This document shows positions 1 to 10,103 of a DNA stretch of 38,345 nt, one piece after another (the first letter of the stretch is position 1; each line of letters opens with the position of its first letter). The position numbers and the translations under genes were made by a program. Source of the stretch: an uncultured Clostridium sp. (GTDB lineage: Bacteria > Bacillota > Clostridia > Oscillospirales > Butyricicoccaceae). Under the pieces are notes generated by a model. The model was not told the DNA's origin, did no database searches, and worked only from the letters and a program-made list of their open reading frames with translations. Where the stretch lies: positions 1 to 38,345 of the forward strand of contig CANEGK010000023.1 of assembly GCA_947427035.1 (NCBI GenBank). Direction: 5' to 3'.

Positions 1-2
1 CC

Positions 3-1868
3 AAAAAGCGCTCGGCCGACATCCGGCGTTATGTGGAAAAGCTGGCCTTTCAGGTCGACGATGTTTCCAAGCATTCGCTGGTCAACTTCCCGCTGCCGAC
101 CATTATTCTGCGTCTGGACACCGGCGAGGTCATCTGGTATAATGATGACTTTATCGAGCTGGCCGGCACGCACGGCGGCCTGTTTGACATGCATATCACC
201 GACGCGGTGCCCGGCTTTGACACCCGCTGGATTATGGAGGGGCGCACCGTCTGCCCCTTTGACGTCGAAGTTTCCGGCCGCAAATACACGGTGTACGGCA
301 ACGTTGTGCGTTCGGCGGGCGACGGGGGCGGGCGCAGCCTGCTGGCCACGCTGTTCTGGGTCGACATCACCGAGTTCGCCGCGCTGCGCGACGAGTACGA
401 GCGTTCGCGCCCGGTCGTCGCGCTGGTCATGCTGGACAGCTACGAAGAACTGTACAAGGGCATGAGCGAGTCGGAAAAGTCCATTCTGACCGCGTCCATT
501 GACAAGCAGCTCAGCGAGTGGACGACGCCGACCAACGGCATCATGCGCAGGCTGGAGCGCGACAAGTACCTGTTTATTTTTGAAAACCACAACCTGCTTG
601 ATTTTGTGCAGGAAAAGTTCTCCATCATCGAAAAAATGCACCAGATCAAAAACAGCGAGGGCATCGCCGCCACGCTGTCCATCGGCATCGGCAAGGGGGA
701 ATACACCCTTTTCGAGCTTTATAAGTTCGCCTCGCTCGGCCTTGATATGGCGCTGTCGCGCGGGGGCGACCAGGTCGTCATCAAATCAAAGAACGCCTTT
801 GAGTTTTACGGCGGGCGCAGCCGCGAGCTGGAAAAGCGCACCAAGGTCAAGTCGCGCGTCATGGCCAACGCCCTGCGGCAGCTTATACGCGACAGCTCGC
901 AGGTCTTTATCATGGGCCATCGCTTCTCCGACCTCGACTGTCTGGGCGCTGCGGCCGGCGTCTGCGCCGCCGTGCGCAAATGCGGCAAGCCGGCCTATAT
1001 CATCGCCGACGACAAAAAAACGGCCGCGCGCGAGCTGATTGAAAAACTGCGGGCGCAGCCGGAATACCAGAATCACTTTCTGACCGAGGAAGAGGCCATT
1101 GTGCGCGCCGACGGGGGTTCGCTGCTCATTGTCGTCGACACGTCCCGGCCCGACATCGTCGAGTCGGAGCGGCTTTTGCAGACGGTGCAGCGGGTCGCCG
1201 TGATCGACCACCATCGCCGCGCGGCCAATTATATCGAAAACTGCGCCATCAGTATGCACGAACCCTATGCCAGCTCGGCCAGCGAACTGGTTTCCGAGCT
1301 TTTGCAGTACATTGTTTCCCCGCAGGATGTCCTGCATGTCGAGGCCGAGGCGCTGCTGGCCGGCATTGTGCTCGACACCAAGAGTTTCACCGTCAAAACG
1401 GGCGTGCGGACCTTTGAGGCGGCCGCTTACTTAAAGCAGCTGGGGGCCGACACCGTCGAAGTGCGCAAGCTGTTTTCGGGCGACCTTGAGAGCTTTATCA
1501 AAAAATGCCAGCTCATCTCGGGGGCCGAAGAGATTGCGCCCGGCGTCTCGCTGTCGGTCACCGACGACGAGGTCTCGCGCGCCGTCGCGTCGCAGGCGGC
1601 CGACGAGCTTATCAATCTGGCGGGCATCAGCGCTTCCGTCGTCGTGTACGGCGAAGGCAAGGGAACGTCGATTTCGGCGCGCTCGTACGGGCAGATCAAC
1701 GTGCAGTTCGTCATGGAAAAGCTGGGCGGCGGCGGCAGCATGACAATGGCGGGCGCGCAGTTTGGCGACAAAAAACCGTCGGAGGTTTACGAACAGGTTC
1801 GGCAGGCCATATTGGACTACCTGGAAGAGGCGGCTGAACGGGATAAAAACGCCGGCGTAAAAGAATAA
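3..1868 (+). CDS. gdpP: GdpP-type cyclic-di-AMP phosphodiesterase (5' partial)
   Basis: Membrane-associated DHH/DHHA1 phosphodiesterase expected to hydrolyse c-di-AMP to pApA. The frame is open to the left edge and the codons before the GTG at 33 ([10 protein letters not shown]) read like family sequence, so the protein is truncated by the window; the N-terminal membrane segments lie outside. Visible in order are a PAS-like domain (about residues 15-105 counted from the GTG), a degenerate GGDEF-like domain without the signature, and a DHH domain with [23 protein letters not shown] and VIDHHRR. The C-terminal DHHA1 domain has [13 protein letters not shown], where Ser follows the glycine run instead of the His common in the family. 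It lies 41 bases upstream of rplI and dnaB, the usual Firmicutes order, and is probably co-transcribed with them. Confidence 0.93.
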   Translation, partial: KKRSADIRRYVEKLAFQVDDVSKHSLVNFPLPTIILRLDTGEVIWYNDDFIELAGTHGGLFDMHITDAVPGFDTRWIMEGRTVCPFDVEVSGRKYTVYGNVVRSAGDGGGRSLLATLFWVDITEFAALRDEYERSRPVVALVMLDSYEELYKGMSESEKSILTASIDKQLSEWTTPTNGIMRRLERDKYLFIFENHNLLDFVQEKFSIIEKMHQIKNSEGIAATLSIGIGKGEYTLFELYKFASLGLDMALSRGGDQVVIKSKNAFEFYGGRSRELEKRTKVKSRVMANALRQLIRDSSQVFIMGHRFSDLDCLGAAAGVCAAVRKCGKPAYIIADDKKTAARELIEKLRAQPEYQNHFLTEEEAIVRADGGSLLIVVDTSRPDIVESERLLQTVQRVAVIDHHRRAANYIENCAISMHEPYASSASELVSELLQYIVSPQDVLHVEAEALLAGIVLDTKSFTVKTGVRTFEAAAYLKQLGADTVEVRKLFSGDLESFIKKCQLISGAEEIAPGVSLSVTDDEVSRAVASQAADELINLAGISASVVVYGEGKGTSISARSYGQINVQFVMEKLGGGGSMTMAGAQFGDKKPSEVYEQVRQAILDYLEEAAERDKNAGVKE

Positions 1869-1909
1869 AGAAGATCCGCCGGTCAGAATGGAAAACAGAG
1901 GAGAGAAAT

Positions 1910-2356
1910 ATGAAAGTTATTTTGTTGCAGGATGTCAAAGGGCAGGGCAAAAAGGGCCAGCTCATCAACGTATCGGACGGCTACGCGCGCAACTTCCTGT
2001 TCCCGCGCAAGCTGGCGGCTGAAGCGACGGCCGACGCCATGAACTCGAAAAAGCTTCAGGACGAGGCGGCGGCCCGCCGCATCGAACAGGAAAAGCAGGC
2101 GGCGCGCGAAACCGGCAAGAAGCTGGAAAGCGTCAAGGTCGTCATCCGCGCAAAGGCCGGCACGGGCGGGCGTCTGTTCGGCAGCGTCACCACCAAGGAA
2201 ATCTCGGAAGAGCTGGCGCGCCAGCACGGCATTGACATTCCCAAGACCCGCCTTCAGCTTGACGAGCCCATCAAAAGCTTCGGAACCTTTGAGGTCAAGG
2301 CCAAGCTGTATACCGAAATCGCCGGCGTGGTGCGCGTCTCTGTTGTCGAAGAATAA
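1910..2356 (+). CDS. rplI: 50S ribosomal protein L9
   Basis: Ribosomal protein L9, which binds 23S rRNA at the base of the L1 stalk and helps maintain the reading frame. The 148 residues match the usual length. The N-terminal domain begins [21 protein letters not shown] and runs into [15 protein letters not shown], the rRNA-binding signature. A long charged helix (about residues 40-75) then connects to the C-terminal domain ([17 protein letters not shown]). The start is supported by AGAGGAGA a few bases upstream. It sits between gdpP and dnaB as in Bacillus and most Clostridia. Confidence 0.97.
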   Translation: MKVILLQDVKGQGKKGQLINVSDGYARNFLFPRKLAAEATADAMNSKKLQDEAAARRIEQEKQAARETGKKLESVKVVIRAKAGTGGRLFGSVTTKEISEELARQHGIDIPKTRLQLDEPIKSFGTFEVKAKLYTEIAGVVRVSVVEE

Positions 2357-2386
2357 GCCCCGAAACCGGCTGGCTGGAGGAAACAC

Positions 2387-3718
2387 ATGAACGAGCTGTA
2401 TTCGCGGCAGACCCCCTACAGCGTCGAGGCCGAGCAGGCCGTGCTGGGCGCCGTGCTCATCGACCCCAAAAGCGCTCCGCGCGTCATTGAGCTGCTGGCG
2501 GCCGATGACTTTTACATCGAAACCAACCGCCTGATTTTTGAGACCATTTCGCACATGTTCACGGCGGCCAAAACCATCGACCCTGTCACCGTGCTCGACG
2601 AGATGAAGGCGCTGGGGTATAAAGAACAGGCCAACCGCGACTACTTTTTGCAGCTGATTGAGACGACGCCCTCGTCGGCCAACGTCGAAGAGTACGCCGC
2701 CATTGTGCGCGGCAAAAGTATGCTGCGCGAATTGCAGGCGGCGGCCGGCGAGATTCTGGAGCTGACCCGCAGCGAGCAGGACGACCCGCAGGACATTGCC
2801 GAGCTGGCCGAGCAGAAAATTTACGCCATTCGGCAGGGCCGCGAAATTTCCGGCCTGACCAGCATCAAGACGGCCATCCGCCTGGTGTACGACCACCTGG
2901 ACGAGATGGCGGCCCACCCGGGCAGGCTGCCCGGCGTGCCGACCGGCTTCCGCGAGCTGGACAGCTACATCGGCGGCCTCAACAAATCCGAGCTCATTTT
3001 GATGGCGGCGCGCCCCGGCATGGGCAAGACCAGCATCGCCCTCAATATGGCGCTGACGGCCGCCAAAAACACCGAAAAGACCGTCGTCATCTTTCAGCTT
3101 GAAATGTCGGCGCAGCAGCTCGCCACGCGCGTCATGTCGAGCGAAGCGCTCGTCGACGGTAAAAAAATCAGAATGGGAACGCTGAGCGACGACGACTGGC
3201 GCCGTCTGGCCGGCGCGTCTGGCCGGCTGTCTGAAATGGACATTGTCATCGACGACAACTCCAATATTACCGTGCCGGAAATGAAAGCCAAATGCCGCCG
3301 TCTGGGTGATAAGCTGGGGCTTGTCATCATCGACTATTTGCAGCTGATGCACGGCAGCCGCCGCACGGAGAACCGTGTGCAGGAGGTCGGCGAGATTTCG
3401 CGGGCGCTCAAGATCATGGCAAAGGAGCTCGACGTGCCGGTGCTGTGTCTGTCACAGCTTTCGCGCGGGCCGGAAAGCCGCACCGACAAGCGCCCCATGC
3501 TGTCCGATCTGCGTGAGTCGGGCTCCATCGAGCAGGACGCCGACGTCGTCATGTTCATTTACCGCGACGATTATTACGATCAGGACAGTGAGAACAAAAA
3601 TGTTGCTGAAATTATCGTGGCCAAAAACCGCCACGGCGAGACGGGCAGCGTCAACCTGCAATGGATGGGGCAGTTTACCACCTTTTCAAGCCAGGAACGC
3701 ATCCACACCAACGGATAG
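2387..3718 (+). CDS. dnaB: Replicative DNA helicase DnaB
   Basis: Hexameric replicative helicase of the RecA fold that unwinds DNA at the fork. The N-terminal primase-interacting domain begins PYSVEAEQAVLGAVLID (residues about 10-110). A linker leads to the ATPase domain with TGFRELDSYIGGL, Walker A (ARPGMGKTS), Walker B (LVIIDYLQLM) and the arginine-finger region (LSQLSRGPESR, DLRESGSIEQDADVV). The length of 443 residues is normal for the family. GGAGGAAA precedes the ATG by a standard spacing. Its stop codon abuts the tilS start with no gap. The name dnaC is used for this gene in Bacillus. Confidence 0.97.
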   Translation: MNELYSRQTPYSVEAEQAVLGAVLIDPKSAPRVIELLAADDFYIETNRLIFETISHMFTAAKTIDPVTVLDEMKALGYKEQANRDYFLQLIETTPSSANVEEYAAIVRGKSMLRELQAAAGEILELTRSEQDDPQDIAELAEQKIYAIRQGREISGLTSIKTAIRLVYDHLDEMAAHPGRLPGVPTGFRELDSYIGGLNKSELILMAARPGMGKTSIALNMALTAAKNTEKTVVIFQLEMSAQQLATRVMSSEALVDGKKIRMGTLSDDDWRRLAGASGRLSEMDIVIDDNSNITVPEMKAKCRRLGDKLGLVIIDYLQLMHGSRRTENRVQEVGEISRALKIMAKELDVPVLCLSQLSRGPESRTDKRPMLSDLRESGSIEQDADVVMFIYRDDYYDQDSENKNVAEIIVAKNRHGETGSVNLQWMGQFTTFSSQERIHTNG

Positions 3719-5068
3719 ATGAAAGATTTTCTGACTGCGGTTGAGAGCACCGTACAAAAATATCAAATGACGGCTCCCGGGCAAAAGGTGCTGTGCGCTC
3801 TGTCGGGGGGCGTCGATTCGGTCTGCATGACCCATGCGCTGGCCGCGCTGCGCGGCAGGCTGGGTATTGTGGTATGCGCCGCCCATTTTTCCCACGGAAT
3901 CCGCCCCGGGTCCGCGCAAAGCGAGCGCTCGCTGGCGCTCAGGCTGTGCGCGTCCCTGGGCATCGATTTGCTGTACGAGGCGGGCGACATTCCGGCGCTG
4001 GCGCGCGAACGCGGCCTGTCGCTGGAAGAGGCGGCCCGGATTGCGCGCTATGATTTCCTGCGCCGCGCCGCGCAGAGAAGCGGCAGCGATCGCATCGCCA
4101 CCGCGCACCATCGGGACGACAACTGCGAAACGGTTTTGCTCAACCTGATCCGCGGCAGCGGGACGGTGGGGCTGGGGGGGATTCCGCCGGTGCGCGGCGG
4201 GATCATTCGCCCGCTGATTGCGTGCAGCCGCGCGCAGATTGAAGAATATGCCGTTCAAAACGGGCTGCGCTGGGCGCAGGACGAGAGCAATTTTGACCAG
4301 AGCGTGCCGCGCAACCGGCTGCGCCATACCGTTATGCCCGCGCTGCGGCAAATCAACCCGCAGGCGGACGCCTGCATGGCGCGCGCATCCGAGCTGGCCC
4401 GGCTGGACGGCGAGTATCTGCTGGAGTGCGCGCGTGCGCTGGCCGATCAGGCGCAGCTGCGCGGCGGCGAAGTCTCCATTGCGGCCGGGCTGCTCGCTAA
4501 AGCCCACCCGGCAGTGAGCGGCCGGGCGGTACGGCTGCTGTACGTCCGCGCCGGCGGGCGCGAGGGAGCGTTTACCCTGCGCCATGCGCAGGCCGTGCTG
4601 GATTTGTGCGCCGCCGAATGCCCTTCGGCCTCGGCCGACCTGCCGGGCGGCATCTGCGCCGCCCGACGCTATGAAGCGCTGGTGTTCTCTGCGGCTGCCG
4701 GAAAAGAGACGCTGCCTTGCCTGCGCCTGGAGCGCGGCGTGCCGGTGCAGTGGGGCGAATGGACGCTGTGCCTTGCGCCTGCGAATCCGGAAAGCTGGCC
4801 CATGACCGCTTGGCTTGCGGCCGAAGGCACGGAAAACGGGCTGTTTGTCCGCTCGCGCGCAGAAGGGGATGTCATCGATTTGCCCGGCGGCCGTAAGAGC
4901 CTGAAAAAATTCATGATAGACAGGAAAATTCCGCAAAAAGACCGTGACAGAACGCCGGTTTTATGCGATAATAAAAAAGTACGGGCCATATTCTGGGATC
5001 GGGCCTATACGGCGGAAAAAGAAGGCGGGCAGGCGGTTGCCGTCGCCGCCAGGAGGAACGAGAGATGA
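3719..5068 (+). CDS. tilS: tRNA(Ile)-lysidine synthase TilS
   Basis: ATP-dependent enzyme that converts C34 of tRNA-Ile(CAU) to lysidine so that AUA is read as isoleucine. The N-type PP-loop LSGGVDSVCMTHAL lies near residue 29. The HFSHGIR and AHHRDDNCETVLLNLIRGSG motifs of the family follow. A C-terminal TilS_C-like domain (VRSRAEGDVIDLPGGRKSLKKFMIDRKIP is split across residues about 375-405) completes 449 residues. The ATG follows directly on the dnaB stop and the ribosome binding site is weak, suggesting translational coupling. Its last bases carry the ribosome binding site of hpt and overlap its start (ATGA). Confidence 0.95.
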   Translation: MKDFLTAVESTVQKYQMTAPGQKVLCALSGGVDSVCMTHALAALRGRLGIVVCAAHFSHGIRPGSAQSERSLALRLCASLGIDLLYEAGDIPALARERGLSLEEAARIARYDFLRRAAQRSGSDRIATAHHRDDNCETVLLNLIRGSGTVGLGGIPPVRGGIIRPLIACSRAQIEEYAVQNGLRWAQDESNFDQSVPRNRLRHTVMPALRQINPQADACMARASELARLDGEYLLECARALADQAQLRGGEVSIAAGLLAKAHPAVSGRAVRLLYVRAGGREGAFTLRHAQAVLDLCAAECPSASADLPGGICAARRYEALVFSAAAGKETLPCLRLERGVPVQWGEWTLCLAPANPESWPMTAWLAAEGTENGLFVRSRAEGDVIDLPGGRKSLKKFMIDRKIPQKDRDRTPVLCDNKKVRAIFWDRAYTAEKEGGQAVAVAARRNER

Positions 5069-5616
5069 GCTATGAAATCACGCAGGACATCGCGCAGGTA
5101 CTGATCACGCGCGAGCAGCTGCAAAAGACGGTCGCCGAACTGGGCGCGCGCATTTCCCGTGATTACGCGGGGAAGAATCCCATTATGGTCAGCGTCCTCA
5201 AGGGCGCATTTGTCTTCATGGCCGATCTGGTGCGCGAAATCACGGTGCCCTGCACGGTTGACTTTATGGCGGTTTCCAGCTACGGAAAGGGCTCGAAGTC
5301 GTCAGGCCAGGTGCAGATTATTAAAGATTTGGACACCAATATTGAAGGCAGACATGTTATAGTAGTCGAAGACATTCTGGACAGCGGCAATACGCTTTCT
5401 TACCTGCTGGAGCTTCTGCGTGCGCGCCGGCCGGCTTCGGTGCGGCTGTGTACGCTGCTTGACAAGCCGGCACGGCGCAAGGTGCAGGTCGACATCGACT
5501 ACCGCGGGCTTGAAGTGCCGGATGAGTTTATTGTCGGCTATGGCTTGGATTACGCCGAGCAGTACCGCAATTTTCCGGAAATCGGCGTCTTAAAGCATGA
5601 AATCTATGAAAAATAA
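5065..5616 (+). CDS. hpt: Hypoxanthine phosphoribosyltransferase
   Basis: Purine salvage enzyme that joins hypoxanthine or guanine to PRPP to give IMP or GMP. The type I phosphoribosyltransferase PRPP loop is visible as VIVVEDILDSGNTL (about residues 98-111). The substrate-side segments SVLKGAFVFMADL and the C-terminal DEFIVGYGLDYAEQYRN are typical of bacterial Hpt. The length, 183 residues, is normal. The start overlaps the tilS stop by four bases and is preceded by GGAGGA. The tilS-hpt-ftsH order is widely conserved in Firmicutes. Confidence 0.96.
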   Translation: MSYEITQDIAQVLITREQLQKTVAELGARISRDYAGKNPIMVSVLKGAFVFMADLVREITVPCTVDFMAVSSYGKGSKSSGQVQIIKDLDTNIEGRHVIVVEDILDSGNTLSYLLELLRARRPASVRLCTLLDKPARRKVQVDIDYRGLEVPDEFIVGYGLDYAEQYRNFPEIGVLKHEIYEK

Positions 5617-5691
5617 TCTTTAGCCACAAAATACAACGGCCGGAGTTCATTCCGGCGCGGGAAAATCCCCGGAAAGGTGGGTATCAGGCCC

Positions 5692-7521
5692 TTGAACAAC
5701 AAAACGAAAGGCATCGGATTTTATATCATTGTGCTCATTGTGCTGATGGGGACCATCGCCGTTCTGCTCGATGGGGAGCCCCAGCCGCAGGCGAGCTGGT
5801 CGGACATTGTCCTTTTGTTTGAAGAACAGAAGGTCAAGGCCGTCACGGTGGACGGCGACGATTTGCTGCTCGAGCTGCGTGACGGCACCATTTTGTCGCA
5901 TGCCATTCCCAGCGGCGATATTTTCCTGTACGATTTGGGCGAGCTCATCCGCGAGCAGCGCTCGGCCGGCATTCTGGAAAGCCAGGAGTACATCATTCAG
6001 ACCATTCCCTGGTGGTACAGCCTGTTGCCCTATGTCGTCATCATCGTCCTGTTTGCGATTTTCTGGTACTATATGATGAACAAACAGGGCGGCGACGGCA
6101 AAAATGCCGTCAATTTTGGCAAGTCGCGCGCACGGCTGGCCACAGATGAAAACAAAAAGGTCACCTTTAAGGATGTGGCGGGCGCCGACGAAGAAAAGGG
6201 CGAGCTGGAAGAGGTCGTCGAGTTCCTCAAAGCGCCGCAGAAATTCATTGATTTGGGCGCGCGTATTCCCAAAGGCGTGCTGCTGGTCGGCCCGCCGGGT
6301 ACGGGCAAGACTTTGATCGCCAAGGCGGTCGCCGGCGAGGCGGGCGTGCCCTTTTTCTCCATTTCCGGCTCTGACTTTGTCGAGCTGTATGTCGGCGTCG
6401 GCGCTTCGCGCGTGCGCGATTTGTTCGAGCAGGCCAAAAAGAACTCGCCGGCCATCGTCTTTATTGACGAAATCGATGCCGTCGGCCGCCAGCGCGGCGC
6501 CGGCCTGGGCGGCGGACACGACGAACGCGAGCAGACGCTCAACCAGCTGCTGGTGGAAATGGACGGTTTCGGCGGCAATTCGGGCGTCATCGTCATCGCC
6601 GCGACCAACCGCGCCGACATTCTTGACCCGGCGCTTCTGCGGCCCGGCCGCTTTGACCGCCAGATTTACATTGGCGTGCCTGACATCAAGGGCCGTCTTG
6701 AAATCCTGAAGGTCCATTCGCGCCACAAGCCCTTTGAAGAGAACGTCAGCTTTGACGCCATCGCCCGCACGACGGCCGGCTTTACCGGCGCCGACCTTGA
6801 AAACCTTCTGAACGAGGCCGCGCTTTTGGCTGCGCGCCGCGCCAAAACAAAGATCGGACTGAGCGAAATTGACGACGCCTTTTTGAAGGTCATCATGGGC
6901 AACGAGAAGAAGAGCCGCGTCATCACGGAAAAGGAGCGCAAGCTGACCGCTTATCATGAAGCGGGCCATGCGCTGGTCACACGCCTGCTGCCTTCGCAGG
7001 ATCCGGTGTACCAGATCTCCATCATCCCGCGCGGCCGGGCCGGCGGCTACACCATGTCGCCGCCCAGTACGGACAAGTATTATGAATCAAAGAGCGAGCT
7101 TCTCGACGAGCTGGTCGTGCTTCTCGGCGGCCGTGTGGCCGAAAGCCTGGTGCTGGACGACGTTTCGTCCGGCGCGTCCAACGACATCGAGCGCGCCAGC
7201 GCCATCGCCCGCCGCATGGTCACCAAATACGGCATGAGCGACACGCTGGGCCCCATCTGCTTTTCCAGCGCGCACGACGAGGTTTTCCTGGGTCGTGACT
7301 TTGCCACTTCGCGCAATATTTCCGATGAGACTTCGTCGGTCATTGACCGTGAAATCAAGCTGATGATTGACGGCGCGTACACGCGCTGCAAAGGGCTGAT
7401 TCAGCAGCATATCGACAAGCTGCATGAAATCGCCGATTATCTGCTTCAGCATGAAACCATGGACGGCGAGGAGTTTGAAAAGCTTTTTGCCGACGGTAAC
7501 CCGCCGCCCATGCCGGCGTAA
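5692..7521 (+). CDS. ftsH: ATP-dependent zinc metalloprotease FtsH
   Basis: Membrane-anchored AAA+ protease that degrades membrane and regulatory proteins. Two N-terminal transmembrane segments ([18 protein letters not shown] and [19 protein letters not shown]) bracket a short extracytoplasmic domain. The AAA domain has Walker A GPPGTGKT, Walker [12 protein letters not shown] and the SRH segment [20 protein letters not shown]. The zinc site [10 protein letters not shown] comes next. About 609 residues. A GTG at 5677 is also in frame, but it overlaps the ribosome binding site AAAGGTGG; the TTG at 5692 lies 11 bases beyond that site and is preferred. A strong hairpin terminator follows at 7532. 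Confidence 0.96.
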   Translation: MNNKTKGIGFYIIVLIVLMGTIAVLLDGEPQPQASWSDIVLLFEEQKVKAVTVDGDDLLLELRDGTILSHAIPSGDIFLYDLGELIREQRSAGILESQEYIIQTIPWWYSLLPYVVIIVLFAIFWYYMMNKQGGDGKNAVNFGKSRARLATDENKKVTFKDVAGADEEKGELEEVVEFLKAPQKFIDLGARIPKGVLLVGPPGTGKTLIAKAVAGEAGVPFFSISGSDFVELYVGVGASRVRDLFEQAKKNSPAIVFIDEIDAVGRQRGAGLGGGHDEREQTLNQLLVEMDGFGGNSGVIVIAATNRADILDPALLRPGRFDRQIYIGVPDIKGRLEILKVHSRHKPFEENVSFDAIARTTAGFTGADLENLLNEAALLAARRAKTKIGLSEIDDAFLKVIMGNEKKSRVITEKERKLTAYHEAGHALVTRLLPSQDPVYQISIIPRGRAGGYTMSPPSTDKYYESKSELLDELVVLLGGRVAESLVLDDVSSGASNDIERASAIARRMVTKYGMSDTLGPICFSSAHDEVFLGRDFATSRNISDETSSVIDREIKLMIDGAYTRCKGLIQQHIDKLHEIADYLLQHETMDGEEFEKLFADGNPPPMPA

Positions 7522-7531
7522 ATGGCGACTG

Positions 7532-7558
7532 AAAAAGTCCGGCTTGGCCGGACTTTTT
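7532..7558 (+). terminator. Rho-independent terminator after ftsH
   Basis: A perfect 12-bp stem (AAAAAGTCCGGC and its complement) with a TTG loop, ending in a run of five T. It ends the hpt-ftsH transcript before cca. Confidence 0.9.
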
Positions 7559-7605
7559 CCCAGTTTAAAAGTCTTCAAATGACACTATGAAAGGGGGCGA
7601 TTGAT

Positions 7606-8949
7606 ATGGTGATCAGCAAAATGCCCGCGCAGGTCAAAACAGTGCTGCGCACGCTGGAGGAAGCGGGCTTTGCCGCCTATCTGGTCGGCGGGTGCGTGCG
7701 CGACAGCCTGATGGGGCGCACGCCGGCCGACTGGGACGTGGCCACTGCGGCCCGTCCGGATGACGTCAGACAGGCAATAGGGGCTTTTCGTGTAGTCGAC
7801 ACCGGCCTGCGGCACGGCACAGTGACGGCCATGGTCGAGGGTATGCCCATCGAAATCACCACATTCCGTGAAGAGGGGGAGTATCTTGACTTTCGCCATC
7901 CGTCAAATGTGACCTTTACCGCCGACCTGCACAAGGATCTGGCCCGGCGCGATTTTACCGTCAACGCAATGGCCTGGTCAGAGCACACCGGGCTGGTCGA
8001 TCCGTTCGGCGGCGCGGCTGATTTGGGCCGCGGCATCATCCGGGCGGTGGGGGACCCGCACCAGCGCTTTCACGAAGACGCGCTGCGCATTTTGCGCGCG
8101 CTGCGTTTTTCGTCGGTGCTCGGCTTTGAAATTGAGGAGGAGACGGCGCGCGCCGCCCTTGACTGCCGTTCGCTGCTGGGCCGCATTGCCAGCGAACGCA
8201 TACGCGATGAGTTTTCGGCACTGCTGTGCGGCACGGGCGTCGCCCCGGTTTTGATGGAATACGCCGATATCATCGCCGTTTTCATCCCGGAAATCGAACC
8301 GTCCATCGGCTTTTGCCAGAACAATTACCACCATATCTACGATGTGTGGGAGCATACGGTACACAGCATCGCCGCGGTCGAGCCCGAGCTGGTGCTGCGC
8401 CTCGTCATGCTGCTGCACGACCTGGGAAAGCCGCAGAGCTATACAGAGGACACCGACGGCGTCGGCCATTTTTACGGGCACCCGATGATCAGCACCGGCA
8501 TTGCCGGCGGCGTGCTGCTGCGCCTGCGTTACGACCGCAGTCTGGTCCGGCAGGTGTGTACGCTGGTCGAATACCATGACAGCCATCTGTTCCCTACGGA
8601 AAACAGCGTCCGCCGCTGGCTGATGCGTCTGGGTGAGGAGAACCTGCGTCTGCTCATCCGCATCAAGCGGGCAGATAATTTGGCGCAAAGCCCTGATTGG
8701 CGCGGCCGACAGGAAGAACTGCGTCAGTCTCAGGCCATTCTGGAGCAGGTTTTGTGTGAAAAAAAGGCTTTTTCGCGCGATATGCTGGCCGTCAAGGGGA
8801 CCGACATGATCGCGCTGGGGGCAGACGGCCCTCAAATCGGCCGCCTGCTCGACGTTCTGCTGGAAGAGGTTATGGGGGGCCGTGTCCGCAATGAAAAAGG
8901 CCCGTTGCTGGCGCTGGCACAGCGCATTATGGACAGCTGGAGCATGTGA
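7606..8949 (+). CDS. cca: CCA tRNA nucleotidyltransferase with HD domain
   Basis: Class II nucleotidyltransferase that adds or repairs the 3' CCA end of tRNA. The catalytic head shows VGGCVRDSLMGRTPADWD, with the two metal-binding aspartates in DWD (residues about 42-44). The RRDFTVNAMAW and RFHEDALRILRALRFSS motifs follow. A C-terminal HD domain is present (LLHDLGKP near residue 270, then YGHPMISTG and VEYHDSH). The 447-residue length fits the HD-containing form; a poly(A) polymerase role cannot be excluded from sequence alone. AAGGGGGC precedes the ATG. Confidence 0.93.
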   Translation: MVISKMPAQVKTVLRTLEEAGFAAYLVGGCVRDSLMGRTPADWDVATAARPDDVRQAIGAFRVVDTGLRHGTVTAMVEGMPIEITTFREEGEYLDFRHPSNVTFTADLHKDLARRDFTVNAMAWSEHTGLVDPFGGAADLGRGIIRAVGDPHQRFHEDALRILRALRFSSVLGFEIEEETARAALDCRSLLGRIASERIRDEFSALLCGTGVAPVLMEYADIIAVFIPEIEPSIGFCQNNYHHIYDVWEHTVHSIAAVEPELVLRLVMLLHDLGKPQSYTEDTDGVGHFYGHPMISTGIAGGVLLRLRYDRSLVRQVCTLVEYHDSHLFPTENSVRRWLMRLGEENLRLLIRIKRADNLAQSPDWRGRQEELRQSQAILEQVLCEKKAFSRDMLAVKGTDMIALGADGPQIGRLLDVLLEEVMGGRVRNEKGPLLALAQRIMDSWSM

Positions 8950-8969
8950 CGCTGAGCAGAGCCGCAATA

Positions 8970-9011
8970 AAAGGCCCTTTGACGCAATCGTTGTTGCGCC
9001 AAAGGGCCTTT
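8970..9011. terminator. Bidirectional terminator between cca and the RpiR gene
   Basis: An 18-bp inverted repeat (AAAGGCCCTTTG..CGCAA with one mismatch) lies between two convergent genes. A-rich and T-rich flanks let it work in both directions. Confidence 0.85.
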
Positions 9012-9029
9012 GCATTTTTGGAGGGGGCT

Positions 9030-9899
9030 TCAGCCTTTTCCTTCAAACAAGGCTGCAAAGTCTTTGGAAGAGGCGCTCAGGTCGCGGCCGTGGGCGCTCA
9101 GCTCGATGCTGATAGCCGAAGAAAGAACGTTGAGCAGCATCATGGCCGCTGAAATGGTGTTGAGAAACAGGCGGGTGCTGGTAGGACAGTACAGCGCCAG
9201 GCTGCAATAAGGCAGAATATCCGAACGCGGGCTGTCGGTAATGCCGATGACGGCTGCGCCGTTTTGATGCGCGTAGCGCGCAAGGGTGGTCGTCATAAAA
9301 TAATAGTCGGGGAAGGAAAAGGCCAGTACCAGCGAATCTTCACCGATGAGCGGCAGCGCGGCCTGAATGGTATCGTTGAGTTCGGTGTTGACACAGACCG
9401 AGGGGATTCCCGAAATGGCAAGGCGCATGGAAAAGAATTCCACAAGCTGCATGGACACGCCGCGCCCGCACAGAATGACAAAACGCTTGTCGAGAATGAG
9501 ATTGACGGCGTCAAAATACTGTTCTGTGTTGATCTGCGAAAAATATGATGAGATGGCCGACATTTCCTCGTGACAGATTTGCAGTAAAAGACTGTCGCGA
9601 TCGCGAATTTCGCGCAAGGGGACAAAAGGGTGCTGGTGGTCGTTGTCCTGCTCGACCTGAATGCGGCGCGAGGCCAGCAGGTATTTTCGAAACTCGTATT
9701 TCAGCTCATTAAAGTTGGCGTAGCCCAGATAGGAGCAGGCGTTGAGAACCGTCATTTCCGAAACGTGAACAGCGGTGCTCAATTCCTTGAGGGTGATAAA
9801 GCTCATGCGCTCCGGGTCAGCCAGCATAAAATCAGCGATGTCCTTCTGCTTTTTGGTCATGCCGGGGTATTTGTCACGAATAGTCTGGATGACGTCCAA
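9030..9899 (-). CDS. RpiR-family transcriptional regulator (HTH_6 plus SIS)
   Basis: Predicted sugar-phosphate-responsive repressor or activator. The N-terminal winged helix-turn-helix covers about residues 1-75, including YPGMTKKQKDIADFML and VHVSEMTVLNACSYLGYANF. A C-terminal SIS domain binds phosphosugars in this family (ILCGRGVSMQLVEFFSMRLA, then VLAFSFPDYYFMTTTLARYA and IGITDSPRSDI). The length of 289 residues is typical. The start is a TTG, supported by AGGAGGG eight bases upstream. No sugar pathway gene adjoins it, so the effector and target are unknown. A consensus sigma-A promoter lies just upstream. Confidence 0.9.
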   Translation of the reverse strand: MDVIQTIRDKYPGMTKKQKDIADFMLADPERMSFITLKELSTAVHVSEMTVLNACSYLGYANFNELKYEFRKYLLASRRIQVEQDNDHQHPFVPLREIRDRDSLLLQICHEEMSAISSYFSQINTEQYFDAVNLILDKRFVILCGRGVSMQLVEFFSMRLAISGIPSVCVNTELNDTIQAALPLIGEDSLVLAFSFPDYYFMTTTLARYAHQNGAAVIGITDSPRSDILPYCSLALYCPTSTRLFLNTISAAMMLLNVLSSAISIELSAHGRDLSASSKDFAALFEGKG

Positions 9900-9927
9900 C
9901 GGAAGAACCCTCCTGCATTTTAAAGTA

Positions 9928-9970
9928 ATTATAGCATTTTTATTATAGACGTTTCGGATGGCGCTGTCAA
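9928..9970 (-). promoter_or_regulatory. Consensus sigma-A promoter of the RpiR gene
   Basis: Read on the minus strand, TTGACA (9965-9970) and TATAAT (9942-9947) are separated by exactly 17 bases, a full match to consensus. A second TATAAT with a TGC extension lies at 9928-9933. An imperfect inverted repeat (GGAAATTT at 9980-9987 and AAATTTTCC at 10002-10010) just upstream is a candidate operator. Confidence 0.85.
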
Positions 9971-10060
9971 ATAAAATCAGGAAATTTTTGAGGAAGAAAA
10001 TAAATTTTCCGAAAAAATTGACAGATAATCAACAAAAATGCAATAATAACCTTTAAAAAT

Positions 10061-10098
10061 TTAAAAACAGCGGTCAAAAAACAAACCGCTGTTTTTAA
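10061..10098. terminator. Bidirectional terminator downstream of the sensor kinase
   Basis: A perfect 14-bp inverted repeat (TTAAAAACAGCGGT and its complement) with a 10-base A-rich loop and T-runs on both strands. It terminates the minus-strand two-component operon. Confidence 0.9.
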
Positions 10099-10103
10099 AG
10101 TGT

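Noticed and set aside
1883..3352. 489-codon open frame on the minus strand opposite rplI and dnaB
   Set aside because: It is a shadow of two well-conserved plus-strand genes in GC-rich DNA, with low-complexity, His/Arg-rich translation and no family resemblance.
10018..10047. Plus-strand TTGACA with AATAAT 18 bases away, possibly a small RNA promoter
   Set aside because: The predicted transcript would be very short before the terminator at 10061; the region is AT-rich, where chance matches are expected.
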